Source: Silene conica
Lineage: Eukaryota > Streptophyta > Magnoliopsida > Caryophyllales > Caryophyllaceae
Assembly: GCA_029255685.2 (NCBI GenBank)
Contig: CM055319.2
Span: 8,232,747-8,296,746 of the forward strand
Direction of reading: 5' to 3'
DNA: 64,000 bases
Both the position numbers and the translations under genes were made by a program. Shown piece by piece: positions 35,043 through 47,126 of this stretch. A model generated the notes under the pieces. It saw only the letters and a list, made by a program, of their open reading frames with translations, was not told the origin of the DNA and did not search any database. Position 1 is the first letter of the stretch. Every line of letters starts with the position of its first letter.

Positions 35043-38000
35043 GATCGCAGGTTCTATTTTATTTAATTACTCTCTACTTTGTATATACCTCTATTCTGTA
35101 ATTGTATTAAGTTCAGTTGATCTGATTGTTAATCTGTGTTATTAGCTTCCTAACATCAAAATGTAGTTATCTTTGTAATTGTGATATCGGGCATCAATAC
35201 TGCTGCTTCAATTAAGGTTTTTACCAACGATTTGTCCACCATACGGTATAGATTGAATCATCATAGTAATAGAAATGCTTGTTATGTGCCAAAGATTGTA
35301 GGTTATAGGTTTAAGCATGACCAAATCGGAACGATTTTTGTGGTTTCAATTTGAGTTAGGGTTGTAGTAGTAAGAGTGATTAGAGGAAATTATGGTGTTG
35401 ATAGTGGTAGCTTTAGGCGGGTTTCGATAATAGCAAATGTGGCTTCGAATCTGTGGAATAATTCAACATCTACATCGCCATTCTCGCCTGTTAATTCTCA
35501 TGTTAACAACCCAAGCTTTGGGACCTTATTTGTTCATGGTGCTTTGAATGGTAATGTAAAGCCTTTCCTAATTGGGGAAAGGGAAAATGAGGTGTTACTA
35601 GTAGGGAAGTCATTGGGGCCGGGGGGATAGTTCCCCGTACCTGTACCAGCCACCTAAAATTAACCCCGTACCTGCCCCATCATCCATCAGCGGTACAAAA
35701 GCATCCACCTTCACCTGCCTGCGGGGTACAATCATAAAATCCATACCCTCCTCATTATCTGTTGGGTGGTAAAATACCCGCCTGCCACACGCTATACCTA
35801 CCCCATCATGTGGGGGTTCTACTTTGATACAAACAACAAAATTCCAATTCAAGAGTGCTCAGTACCCGAATTAACTTTCCCTGAAGATGATGAAATCCTT
35901 CAATATTTCTTTTTGGGAATCTAATTGGTCAAAAGGCATTGTTGATCATTACATTATTCGTTTAGGCCCTTACCGAGGTATCCTTACATTTTTTTTTGTG
36001 CGGATCAAATTTTATGTAACAAGCTAGGCATTCATGATGATGAAATCAGAGCATAAGTGTCTTCATCTCAGTTTAGCTTTTTTAGTTGGGTAATAGTCCT
36101 AATCAGTATTTCCATCTCCAATGAAGACAAGGAGTTCAAAAGTGACTTACTAATTTGTGGTGCTCTTCTTGAATCATGAAGCGGTAGCCAATCAGTGCTT
36201 AATTGAACGAAGTTTTCACTGCGGGTCTTCCAAACATCTCTATGTTTAACACAAGGGAAGACTGCAGTGTATTTTCTATAAGCTTTTGAGTCATTGGGGT
36301 AATATTGTTATTACCATAATAGTCATAATCATTGATGCGGATTGCTGCAGTGGTAGTAGCAGGCAAGTTGAATTTGAAGCTGAGTTGAATGATACTATTG
36401 ACTAAATTGAGAATTTATATTCAGTGTAATATCATTTTAAGGTGAGGTCATGAACCGAATACTTTGGGCATGTCGTTGTGACCTTATCAAAATAGTATCT
36501 TGTGCACTACTGTAAAGGGGGTATATAAAACTCATGCATTCACAAGTTCAATAGATGCTTAGTTTGAATGCTTGAGAATGATTGATAGTAGCCTGTTTGA
36601 TTAGTTTTCGTCCTTTTGTTACTTTCTAGAGATGAAATTTGATAAGAAGTATCGACAACTAATAGTTTCTCGTCTTTTGGGAGTGATTACACCCAGTCTC
36701 ATTTCATGATAAGCAGAGACAGAAACAGGAAAGGGAAATTATGTGTGTTTAGCCTTATCTGTCCTTTTCAGCATTACTGTGGTGCTAGTTCTACTCCATG
36801 GTCCGTAGTCTAACTTGTCATCTGTGGTTGATATTGCTAATTTTTTTAAGGGATTTTATATGTTGTCAATAAAGAATGAAAGATACGGACTGATGAGTAA
36901 CTGATGATCATGTTGATGACTCCACGAGTCAAGGATGATGAATAAATTAAAAGTGTCAGGACATAACATCTAAAATAAGCGCATGTAGGTATTTAGGTTA
37001 TTTGAAGAATTTCTTAATCACTTTTGGGGTATAATAGATGATCTAGAAAAGGGAGGGTATGTGGTAGAATTTGACAAAACACAAGGTACACCATAAATCT
37101 TCCCTTTACCTAATTGTAACTATAAGCAACTCGGCATATTTGTGAAGCTGTATGTATCATATTCACATATCCAATTCTGTTCAGTGTAAGCTAGATTTGC
37201 CTCCATATGTGCAGCTGCAACCCTTCCTGCCTCTGCGAAATTATTGATTATCATGATTCAACTGTTACCATATCTTTCTGTGGCTGCTATTGCTTCTGAT
37301 TACCCCTTGCTATTATTGTAATAATTGTATCTCTTGCTGTCTAGTTGAGAGAGATTTACTTCAGTAATTGCATCACACATGCTTTTCATGTGTCATAAGT
37401 TATAAACTGACTTGAACATTCTGGCACGTGCAGTATTTTTACATACAAATGAAGGATGAAGGATGAAGGATGATAGAAATTCTGAATATTGACATTTTCA
37501 AATTTTGGAGAAGGTAAGCACTTAAGTTTTTAAGTTCATGTATACCGTATATGTCATCGCTGATTCAGCATTTGATTTTTGGTGCTCCAAAATTTCAAGC
37601 TGAACAGTGACTCTCTAAAAACAAGATTAATTGGCCCTGATTTTGTTGACGGAGTTGGCAATTACAGGGTTATTTGTTAATTCAATGATGCTCTCAGTGT
37701 CCGATGCCTTAGGGTGCAAAGTCTTTCCATTTAAGATGATTTAAAAGGAGACTGACACAGGCTAAGTTTAGAAAAAGACATCAATTTTGTCATATTATGG
37801 ACCCATACGGACATACCTTTTGAAATTTGAAGTGGCAGAAGGCATAATATTGATAATTAGATTCATGTGGTCTAGGGCTGCACAAGTTTTTGTTCAGTGG
37901 GTCCTTCTAGCCAAACCTTCATTTGAGACCCAGAGAAAACCTAGAAAGTATTGCATGGGAGTTAGCTTTTGCACTTTCACTCCACATTGTATATACATAT

Positions 38001-39015
38001 TCCCTTTCAGCAGCATATTATGATATGATAATAACTGGGTGGTATATAGGTCTCTTTGTTATTTGTTAGGAATATTGAAGGGCTGCTTTTTCGACATAAA
38101 TTTTACCTATTTCACAATTTTTTTCGATTGTCAGTGTCTCTAGACTATCTCCTGAAGCTCAAACTGTTTACTTATTTTGCTGTAGGATTGTGGAGCAGCT
38201 TAGTAACGCAAGTACCTGAAAAAAACTGGTCACTAATGAGAAGCTAAAAATGAATGCATAGTAAAAAAATACTTATCCAACTTGTTGAAGTTTTCATTTA
38301 TTTGTCACACTCGATTTTGTAATTCATTTTGGAGAAGCTTTAGGATTTAGCAAGTACGGATACTCACAAGGACACCATTTTTTTTTTTTTGGAGAAGATG
38401 AGGACGACATATGAATGTTGTATTACCTTCCTAAAACATGAGATGCCTGATAGTATGTCAAACAAAATAAATTAAAACTTCAACAGCATTATTGTATGTC
38501 ATAAGGTTCCCCTATATGACGAGGTGAAGGGCTAGGTTAGTCATATTACATAATTTCTTCCCTCGAAAAATAGTTTACAAACTACTAGGTTAAACACAAA
38601 TTCTTGTTTAAGGCCACCTTACACAAGAGTTTGTATAAAAACGGGTTTTTCTTTATCACTTTCTCAGTTTGCATTTTATATTTAAACTAATATGGCTGAT
38701 TGTGAGTTTTTAGTTTGTAGATCCATTTTACATAACATTAAAATTTTAAATCCACCTCACAAGTCACAAGAGCCGAATGTTAAAAGTTGCATAACCAATA
38801 TTAAAGGAAACATAAGTAGTTATAAAAAAATTAGTGTTCTGACAAAAAAAAATTCTTTGAATTTTATCAAATGCTTATTTAGTACTCCGTATTAATTTTT
38901 TGGAGTGTCCTTGTGTCATACTAATACGCTATCTGATAGAAAGTTTTGGTGCTTCTCAAGTCATACTCAATAAATGTGTGGCTATCTTCTCAACTTCAAA
39001 CTAAGATCTTTTTTT
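35043..39015. other. Intergenic DNA, no confident gene
   Basis: An 84-codon frame at 35376-35630 is Ser/Asn-rich but has no recognisable motif. 35622-35835 carries CCCCGTACCTG/CCTACCCCATCATG motifs of a degraded MITE type. The remainder to 39015 is AT-rich without clear exons; any gene here is decayed or unrecognised. Confidence 0.4.
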
Positions 39016-39026
39016 TTATATTTGAT

Positions 39027-39155
39027 GGGAGCGGCCTCTTGCCAAAATAGCAAGGGAAGGCTTGCTCCCATTACACTCTTGTGGTGGGGCCGTGGGGCCC
39101 TTCCCCGGACCCTCCCTAGCGGGGACGCCATCGTGCACCGGGCTGCCCTTTTATT
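39027..39155 (+). mobile_element. Au-type SINE, 3' part
   Basis: The stretch runs from GGGAGCGGCCTCTTGCC through AAGGGAAGGCTTGCTCCCAT, GTGGTGGGGC and TTCCCCGGACCCTCC to GCACCGGGCTGCCCTTTT, the conserved body and T-rich end of the plant Au SINE family, recognised from memory. The GC-rich block stands out from its AT-rich surroundings. Confidence 0.75.
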
Positions 39156-40032
39156 CTATTATTTGATCGATATTCTGTACAGTACCAGTTACGTTATTCA
39201 CTTTCTCTGAAACCTCTGCAGTTTGCATTTCAGTGTCGTGCTCCTTGATCTCTCTTTGGCGAAAACCTTTTTGCACCTGGAGTGACAATAATGTAAGATA
39301 AAGTTTACTTTGCTGGAAAACTTGTTAGAATATGGAGTTTAAATTTAATATGTTTAAACTACATTTGTGAAAATATTATGACAGTTTACAGTTAATAGAG
39401 TCATGTCATGATGCACTTGTGGCTATAATTGACTGGAATATATTTTTGTAAACTCGGCTCTGCATACTTTGGTGTCTTAGGTGATCAGTAGGTGAACTAG
39501 TGAACTAGTGACTAGAGCTTGGCTTATAGTGATATGTTGATAATAGCACAAATGTTAATGTCGGGGTCACAAATATACCAAAGTACAAAATACAGTCATT
39601 TCAGAAAAGGTAGCACACTGTTGATATATTCCTGTACAGGAAGGACAAAGCAAATTATAGAAGGATAAACATTCCCTTTGAAAAAAAGGGAGCTCACTCC
39701 ATTTCCGTGGGATCCACAGTTCCTGATTCCTGTCTAATGGTTTGTGGATCCTTCTCACAAGTCTTATTTTAGTTATTCTTCATATGATAGGCAGTCTACT
39801 TTCCTAAAGTATATATTGTACGGATGATTTTGCTGCATGCGCCATCATACAGCAGTCACCATGCTCCTGTTTTCGAAACTGATTCCAAAGGTATGTACGG
39901 CTCTCCATAACAGACTGAAAGCAACATCTCTAGTGAAAAGTATTCTTTTTATTCTTTTTATATCTTTATTTTGCTGTTTTCGTTTGAGGTAACTTTTCAA
40001 CCTTTATAAGAGCGATAATCTTTGAACCTCAT

Positions 40033-41016
40033 CTAGTGAGTTACGGTTGTCAAAGATTCAATGGGGGAAACTGCTATTGGAATGATTGGTTTGCCTTGTG
40101 GTTTGGACATAGCTCCCTTCTGGGCTCTGTGCAGAAATTGTGCCACAATCATTGCACTAGGATCGACAACAACCCTTTCCCAGGCTTCATTGACCTCTTC
40201 TCCATGGTGTAGAAATGCTTCTGTAGCATCTATACGATGCAAATTCCAACCCCGTAATTCCCTTAGGCGATGAATTTTTTTCAGCTGGCGGCATGCCAGC
40301 CTGTAGGTGTTTACTTTAATTTGATCGATGGCTTCATGAAGAAGAGTTCCCAAGGTTTGTGGATCTGCATTAGGATTCCTTTCTTTCCTTAGGAATTCGT
40401 CTAACTCAGGAACACCTATTGCACGTCGAACTCCTTTAGTGTAATCTGTGTTGTTATCAAATAGTGATTTAACCTCTTCGACTAATCCTGCTTGTACCAT
40501 TTGATCAACCCGTTTTGACACAAAACGGTGGAGGATGGGCAAGGATACATCAACCCAGAGAAAGCAACACTCATAGCTTGATGCAAACAAGGGATCATCA
40601 TTCACCAGGGATTCTATGAATGAATTTGATCCCCCTGCTATGATAGGGAGCTTACCCCGTTCAATGATTGATTTTATTGCAAGAAATGCATGATGGCGAA
40701 AATCAGATGCTGTGTAGTCAGCATTTGGGTCTACTATTCCTAAGAGATGATGGGGTATACCTCGGCACTCTTCTTCGGTCACTTTGTTTGTTACTATATC
40801 CATCCCTCTATAAACTTGCATTTTATCAGAATTTATTATTTCACCTGAAACATGGGTTGCTAAGTCAATTGAGAGTTTTGATTTGCCAGCCCCTGTTGCA
40901 CCCATTACAATCACCACCTTCTTTTGATTCTGAAAGTTTATGGAGCTTTTATTAATCGCCCCTGGAAAACTTAGGAGAGCTTGTGCTTGTTTCCACATAG
41001 AGAATGAGCGATTCAT
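40033..41016 (-). CDS. IPT: Adenylate isopentenyltransferase (cytokinin synthesis)
   Basis: A single-exon ORF of 327 residues, normal for plant ATP/ADP-dependent IPTs, which are usually intronless. It transfers dimethylallyl diphosphate to adenine nucleotides, the first step of cytokinin synthesis. It has the P-loop GATGAGKS (residues 39-46), then IINSDKMQVYRGMDIVTNK, GIPHHLLGIV, LPIIAGGSNSFIE and CCFLWVDVSLPILHRFVSKR, in family order. ACRQLKKIHRL near the C-terminus replaces the zinc-finger region of tRNA-type IPTs, so it is the adenylate type. The ATG at 41014-41016 is the first in frame. Isoform number and plastid targeting cannot be settled here. Confidence 0.93.
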   Translation of the reverse strand: MNRSFSMWKQAQALLSFPGAINKSSINFQNQKKVVIVMGATGAGKSKLSIDLATHVSGEIINSDKMQVYRGMDIVTNKVTEEECRGIPHHLLGIVDPNADYTASDFRHHAFLAIKSIIERGKLPIIAGGSNSFIESLVNDDPLFASSYECCFLWVDVSLPILHRFVSKRVDQMVQAGLVEEVKSLFDNNTDYTKGVRRAIGVPELDEFLRKERNPNADPQTLGTLLHEAIDQIKVNTYRLACRQLKKIHRLRELRGWNLHRIDATEAFLHHGEEVNEAWERVVVDPSAMIVAQFLHRAQKGAMSKPQGKPIIPIAVSPIESLTTVTH

Positions 41017-41046
41017 TTTTTTGCAAATAGTGCTTGCAAGTTGCAA

Positions 41047-43480
41047 ATTATATATTTATTGAGTTGTTGTATATTGTAATATAAGAGAGTAATTGATTTT
41101 TAGAAGAAGAAATGTTGGATTTTGAAGAGTGATTGTGTCAGGATCAAACGCTCATTGATCAATAATAAGCAACTGCGATAGAGGATGATGCAGCACCTAT
41201 GATTTACTGCTATTGTGCTTCTGTTTCTTTCTCCTGACGGAAAGGGGTAGACTAAATTGTGCCCTTTTTTCAACTTACCAACTTCACCTGAGGTTGGAGA
41301 AGTCGGCTTTATTGTGGTAGAAAACACAGGATCAACTGAGTTTTAATACTTGGACACCTCAAAGGAAATTCAGATTTTTTTGTGCCTCGCATTTCAGTTG
41401 CAAAGGCAAGCTATGTAAATGTCACCTTCTTCACTGAAGGAAGGTGAGTTTCGTGAGCTCCAGAACTATGAAACGACACTGGGAAACGCTCACTCTAAGT
41501 GTAACGAGACATGTTAGCCAGGTTGGGTATTTATGGTGCGGATGGCCAGAACCTGTCATGCTGTGGGGTATCTTATAGATTCTCCAGTATGAAGCCTTGT
41601 TGTGACGCGTTGCATGCTGAAAATATTACGGAGTACTTTATATTTTCAATTAATTTTGTCTTTGAAAAATTGATTGATAAGACAGAATCTACACCTTGAA
41701 CTTTTCGACTTGTTTGGTTGTTTTTAGTCAGGTTTAATTGTGGCCTTCTAAACGTTGTTAACTGAAGTTCCTTTTAAGTTACAGTGTTAATTTTCCAGGA
41801 CATGTTGCCGATTTTTTGAATTTGGATACTAAGTTGTTAACCTTGTGTCTGTCGTATTCGTCCTGCCATTCTTTCAAACATTTTTCAGATGGAACATCAA
41901 GATTCTCCCGAAGAAAAAGCAAGGGTTGTCCGAATGAGGTTTGCTAAAAATTTTCCTTTTCTACATGGCATTAAAACTTAACAAAACAGCTAATGTGATT
42001 CTCAAATATTATTGGATGGTTTTGTTTCTTGTTCTGAACGGTGGTGATGATATTTGAATTTTGACGATTCATGGAGTTTTAGGTAAGATCCAAAATCATG
42101 GTAAGAGCAAGTTTTCAACTTTGAAGGTTCGCACCCTGCTATACTATAAAACCATTGTGCATGTAACTTCCGGCCTTTCCTTGTTACCCTATGGTTGCTA
42201 AGTCGTAGTGAACATCCCTTTACAATTGAGATAAGTTAGGGGAGTGAACGGTCCGTGAAGTATTGGTTTATACCTGTTTATATATACAAGTATGCTATTT
42301 TATTATTGTGCTTTTAGCTTTTCTATAGAAAATTAGTGCTGCTAAAAGACGGGAATCTCAGTTGGACTACCAATCGCATAATGCAAATTCCCTTTAAGTC
42401 TAATTGGCTGCGAAGGTTAGTGTGTTTTGTTTATGTAACTGTTGATGTTTATTGTTTTTTTTTTTTGGAATCGGCCTTTTTATAGAGAATCTTGGATAGT
42501 TTTCTTTAACACTGCACAAAGATAACATTCTTTTATGGCTCCGTGCTCATTGATAATATAGATAAAGCAAAAAGTTTTCTAGGCTTATAATTTAGATCTC
42601 AGTTGTAATTGGACTTCTAAGTTCATAATAGACTACTGATCCCAGCGACCGAGCGATAGCTGTTGCTCTTGTTATCATCTTACATAACTACCTGGTGAAA
42701 AGTTAGAAATACTTTAAGACACTTGGACATAGGAGTTCAGGTGAACTTCATGTGATGGCAAATCACTCAACTGGAATAGTTCGTAATTTAGCTTTTGCCT
42801 ATATTAAATGATTTTGTAGTTAAAATGTCTTTAGTTTTCATTTGAGAAGCAAGCTTCCATTGAGTTTCGATTATGGTAAAATCTGTTCGTGGATGATATC
42901 ATTTTGAGAAACTAGTTTTAGAATTGGTTAAATCAAGAACCTTAAGTATTGGATTGTGTCTTAACTCTTGAGTTGTAACCATCCACACATGCGAGATGAT
43001 TCCTTCATTTGATGTGGAAGCACAAAGAACAACCAACATATTTTGTCTGAATAGTGGAAAATTTTATCACAAGGTGTGGGAAAAGGGAATACATTGGTCC
43101 ATACCTATCGAAAATAAAAAGGAAAGAGCATGGCGGAGAGGGATTACCATGATTCTTAACCCGATTTCCGGAAAGGTCATTTTCTCATTTCTCATGAACT
43201 GCATCTACCTATTTGTTTGGTTAATTTTTGGTATCGGAACCCCCTCCCACCCCGTAATCTTAGTTCTATTAAATGATTTCCTGCATTCAGTTTCATGTCA
43301 ATTGAAAAAAGTTGTTTGGTTCTCTGTGTTAGAACTCATTTCATGTGAATTTTTACTTATCAAGGTGGAGGTAGATAATCCAATTTCTGTATTTTGTAGG
43401 ATTAAGAATTCATGTTAATTTCTTAATTTTTTTTAAAAAAAACCTACATGTTTTTCTTAACTCATCTTTTGTTGGCCCCT
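41047..43480. other. IPT upstream region and unassigned DNA
   Basis: The IPT promoter should lie directly after 41016 on the minus strand, but no TATA box stands out. On the plus strand, 41889-41937 (MEHQDSPEEKARVVRMR, bounded by CAG and GTTTGC) and about 42331-42399 (ISAAKRRESQLDYQSHNANS) look like two exons of a small charged protein. They could belong to a decayed or unrecognised gene. A frame at 42996-43418 has no known motif. Confidence 0.35.
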
Positions 43481-43483
43481 CCC

Positions 43484-43700
43484 CCCTTTGCATTTCACTG
43501 TTACTTTTAATATTCTTTTTTATATGTCATCTATGGTAGGTATCCTTTGCAGTTTCACTATCAATTTTGATACTTATGTCATCTTTGGTAGGTACCCTTT
43601 GCATTTTCACTATTACTCGATGATACTTTTAATGTGTTTTTGAAGTGATCTTTGGTAGGTACCCCTTGCATTTTCACTTTGCTCGTAATATTTCTTTCTT
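43484..43700 (+). repeat. Degenerate minisatellite, period about 60 bp, 3-4 units
   Basis: CCTTTGCATTTTCAC-like and CATCTTTGGTAGGTA-like motifs recur in order near 43484, 43542, 43600 and 43662, with divergence and small indels between units. Confidence 0.55.
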
Positions 43701-43859
43701 GTCATTGATCAGTTCTGTAGTTAGGTTATTAAGTGAGTGTGACACTCCAAAGTTGGAAGCGCCTACACAAACTTGGAACTAACGAAACCTTAAGACTCAC
43801 GGAGTACCCTCATTACTCTTCTTATAGTCTGTTGTCTCTGAAGTAATAACGCTCCTAAT

Positions 43860-43955
43860 ACAACAACATTAGAGCCTTAGTCCCAAAATGATTTGGGGTC
43901 AGCTGGCATGAATCATCATTTGACCGTCCTGAGCATCCAATAAGGCTCTATAATA
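43860..43955. repeat. Dispersed-repeat tail (ACAACAACATTAGAGCC...)
   Basis: ACAACAACATTAGAGCCTTA followed by GATTTGGGGTCAGCTGGCAT resembles the 3' end of a common plant non-LTR/SINE repeat with ACAACAAC tails. Recognised by style only. Confidence 0.35.
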
Positions 43956-46900
43956 TACGGTGATTTTAGGAAAAAGATATTTAAGTAATTAGGCTCCTAA
44001 TGGCCCGAAATATTCCTTGCTGAAAAGATAAATAGGAATCGCTAAGCTAATACGTAGAACTTGCTTATAGGGATTAATAAAACTCGAATAATGTGGGCAT
44101 TAAAGCTTAAAAAAGGATGATAATAAGTCTTATATTCTGGTTGGAGTGAATTTACATATTTATTATCTCATCGAAAGGTAATGCTTATTATTGGTCAGAA
44201 TGTAATTTAATAGCTAATCTTCAAAAACACCTTTCTATGTTTGTTTCGAACGAATATTTCTCTCTTGATTTTAGAAGTATATCTTGTTTTCACTGGGGAA
44301 GAAACAACATATTCTAAGGGACCAAGAAAGCTAAAGGCATTGATGTAGTGCTAAACTAAGGGCTTTTGGTCAAATGTTATCTAAAACGTACCTTATTTTA
44401 GATATATACTATGTAAATTGAAATAAAATATTTGTTAATTTATTTGCTCTTGTTGATGTTTCGATTGGCCGTTTCTGGTTTTTTTTTATAATGATTTATA
44501 AAAATGTTTGATTCGATTTCAAAGGTATTGAAAACGGGTTGGATTGGATATGTTGGAGATGTCCTCCGAATAGAATGTAATGGTTTTTCGAGATGTGTCC
44601 TAACGAGTTATGGATTTGGCAGACAAGGTCTTATGGTTTAAGGAGATGCTCTCCTTGTTTGGGTTTTCTGTTGTGGACTTGTGGTTGAATTCTTCGAAAC
44701 TAAACTCAGCGTAGAAGATAGAGTTTTACTGACAGAAGTTTTCAGTAGGGGTTAGTTGATCGAGACTTTTCCTTAACAATCTCCTGTATTGGGTTGACTT
44801 GCTAAGACGTATATGCAGTCTAGAGTTTTTAGGTACTATTACTGCATAGATTAGAAATGGTTATCCTTCAGGACATGGGTTTGCCTCGCCTGAATCTTCT
44901 ATCTCTTGGAGTTATCAAGAAAATGCTTGGATGACAGTAGGTAGCGGTTGTAGTATGAGGCGGTATCTTCATGAAAAAAAGCCCATAACTTTTCACTGAA
45001 TTTTTTTCTCCTTTGACAGGGTATCAGGAGTCAGGGTTACACTTCATACATCTGTTGTGCCATGAAGCATTGTTCGTTTGTTCCTATTTATTAATCAGTT
45101 ACTGTCATCAATGTACTCTATTAGTTAGATGAAGCATTCAATTGCAGCTTGTATTTTATCGTTTATCTGTTTTCAAAAGTCGTTTCTGTTATGTTGTAAA
45201 TTCTTTTACAGCCGATGAGGATCTACATTCTCCTTGCATTTCTCATGTTTTGTTGTATATCGGATTTGATTATATTCCATACTTGTTTAAAATATACGGA
45301 GTATAAGAGATTTTGAATAATTGTGGCGGCCGCTACCCTGAACTTTAAAAAATCGGTGAAGGAGGCGGATTTTTGCTACCCAAGTATTGCTGAATAGTAA
45401 ATAAGTAAAGGGAATTTCATTAGATGACCACTAATCATCATCAGACTCAATGATAAAGGTCTAAAATACTACCCGGTGGTCTTGGGTTCGAATCCCATAT
45501 ATTAAATCTTGAGTTCGCTCCTGGTTACTTGGTAGGTCTGAGTGGTAGGTACTGCCACCGAATGCGAATGGTGCCATTCTTTTTCATTTATTTAATGAAG
45601 TAAAACTTTTCGGTTTTCCGCTCAACGGAAATAAATTTTGGCAATTGGTAATTGGTACGTAATTAGCTACATGTCAGCTTTTGTGAAGTTTAAAACGGTA
45701 ATAATGAAAGAAAACTCTTTAAACTGGGCAGTTGTTCTTACTTGTGACGGATCGGGTGGTGAGACGGATAATGACACTCACAAAATGAATATGGGATAAG
45801 GTGGGGCTACCTCATGTGCTTTCCTCTCTCCTCTAAATGGGCATTTTGTGAGACAAAATAGTATCCGTCACTCCGAAGTGACGGATATCTCCGTCTTCTT
45901 TGAGATTTTGTGTAAACTGGGTTGAAAATGAATAAATGTTTAGAGTCAGATCACTGATTTCGAGAGTTTGGAATTGCCTCTAAGTTGATCAAACCGATCT
46001 TAAAATCATACCCGAGACAGATTAGACTGTATTCGTGTCGTTTTCGAGCTTAGTAAAACTCAAATCAAAGGCCCAAGCGCAAAGTTCTAAGATGATCTTG
46101 AGCGCATCCGAACTTGAGCTCGGATCAACTCAATTGCACTCTTAGTTAGAATAATGAAATTTACGCAAAGTCATGGAAGTGTTCAATGAAAGTGATAATA
46201 ATTTAATAAAATAAAATCACGGATGAACTTTGACTAATGAAAATTAGTTAAGTGCTTTTAAAATGTTGATTACATTTCCTTATGTTTTATATTACAAATT
46301 CTCATTTATAACGACACTTTTCATCATAAATTTGTAATATTTTAAATGATACAACTTATAAATGGGAGAAAGATTATGAGACGGCGCAAGTTTATAACCG
46401 TAACAAGAAAGATTTATTATTTTTATCCGGTCAACCTTTTAGTTTGTAACCAGAACAAGCTTTCAAATTCACGGCACCAAACATGTTGTATTGTTGTACT
46501 CTTCTTCCTATGAGAATAATTTTTCATTCCTGAATATTATAATTTCTGAGGACATATCGTTTTATTATATAATTTATGACATTCCAAAGCACTCGTAGCG
46601 TAATAAGAATTGCCATCTAAAATTTCACGTTCACAAAAACTTGACCAAGTCCTAATAATTTTAATAAATAAATTGATTTGCTTGATTTTATATATACTTC
46701 ACAAATAGAATTGGTCAAACCTTACCCAATTTGAATATCTAATTCGATAAGGTTGACCCAAGACCCGTAAATATACCTATAAATCGGATTAAAAAGTGAC
46801 CCAAAATAACCCGATTAACCTAAAATTACTTAACTTAGACAAAATCATGACCGCAAATAATCTTATTCGAAGTGATCCAATAAATTATTGACTCGAAATA

Positions 46901-47040
46901 AGTCATTTACCACGCCTACACCAAAAAAGTCAACATTTCAAAAAAAAAAAAAATCCGTAATAATATAAAAAAAAACTAATAATTATCCTAATTATTATTG
47001 GATGAGCAGGCATTAACGTCAATGCCATGGCGTATTCGCG
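43956..47040. other. Intergenic region before the P450 gene
   Basis: No gene. Contains a tRNA-like SINE relic (45437-45590) and an inverted-repeat MITE candidate at about 45736-45897 (TGTGACGGAT ... ATCCGTCACT, GTGACGGATATCTCCGTC). The last kilobase is strongly AT-rich. Confidence 0.5.
45437..45590 (+). repeat. tRNA-derived SINE relic
   Basis: CAGACTCAATGATAAAGGTC (A-box region) precedes CTTGGGTTCGAATCCCATAT, a very good B box, then a non-tRNA body with TGGTAGGTCTGAGTGGTAGG. No cloverleaf acceptor stem, so it is a SINE-like relic. Confidence 0.45.
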
Positions 47041-47048
47041 TATAAACT
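47041..47048 (+). promoter_or_regulatory. Candidate TATA box of the CYP72A gene
   Basis: TATAAACT lies 86 bp upstream of the ATG at 47127, with a pyrimidine-rich leader between. Confidence 0.4.
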
Positions 47049-47126
47049 CCTCAGTTCATTCATCCCCTCTAAAAGTCTCCTACTTCATTCCTTGTTTCCT
47101 CTTCAAACATCACTAAATTACCATTA

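Noticed and set aside
33758..35145. Plus-strand open frames opposite the LINE
   Set aside because: Shadow frames of the LINE zf-RVT/RNase H coding strand.
35376..35630. Protein-coding gene of 84 codons
   Set aside because: Ser/Asn-rich and short, without homologous motif, and it runs into a MITE-like sequence.
41017..41046. Upstream extension of the isopentenyltransferase
   Set aside because: The open frame extends upstream only to a TTG; the first ATG in frame is at 41014-41016, so the shorter product was chosen.
42996..43418. 140-codon gene
   Set aside because: The second half is hydrophobic with random-looking codon use, and there is no recognised motif or splice support.
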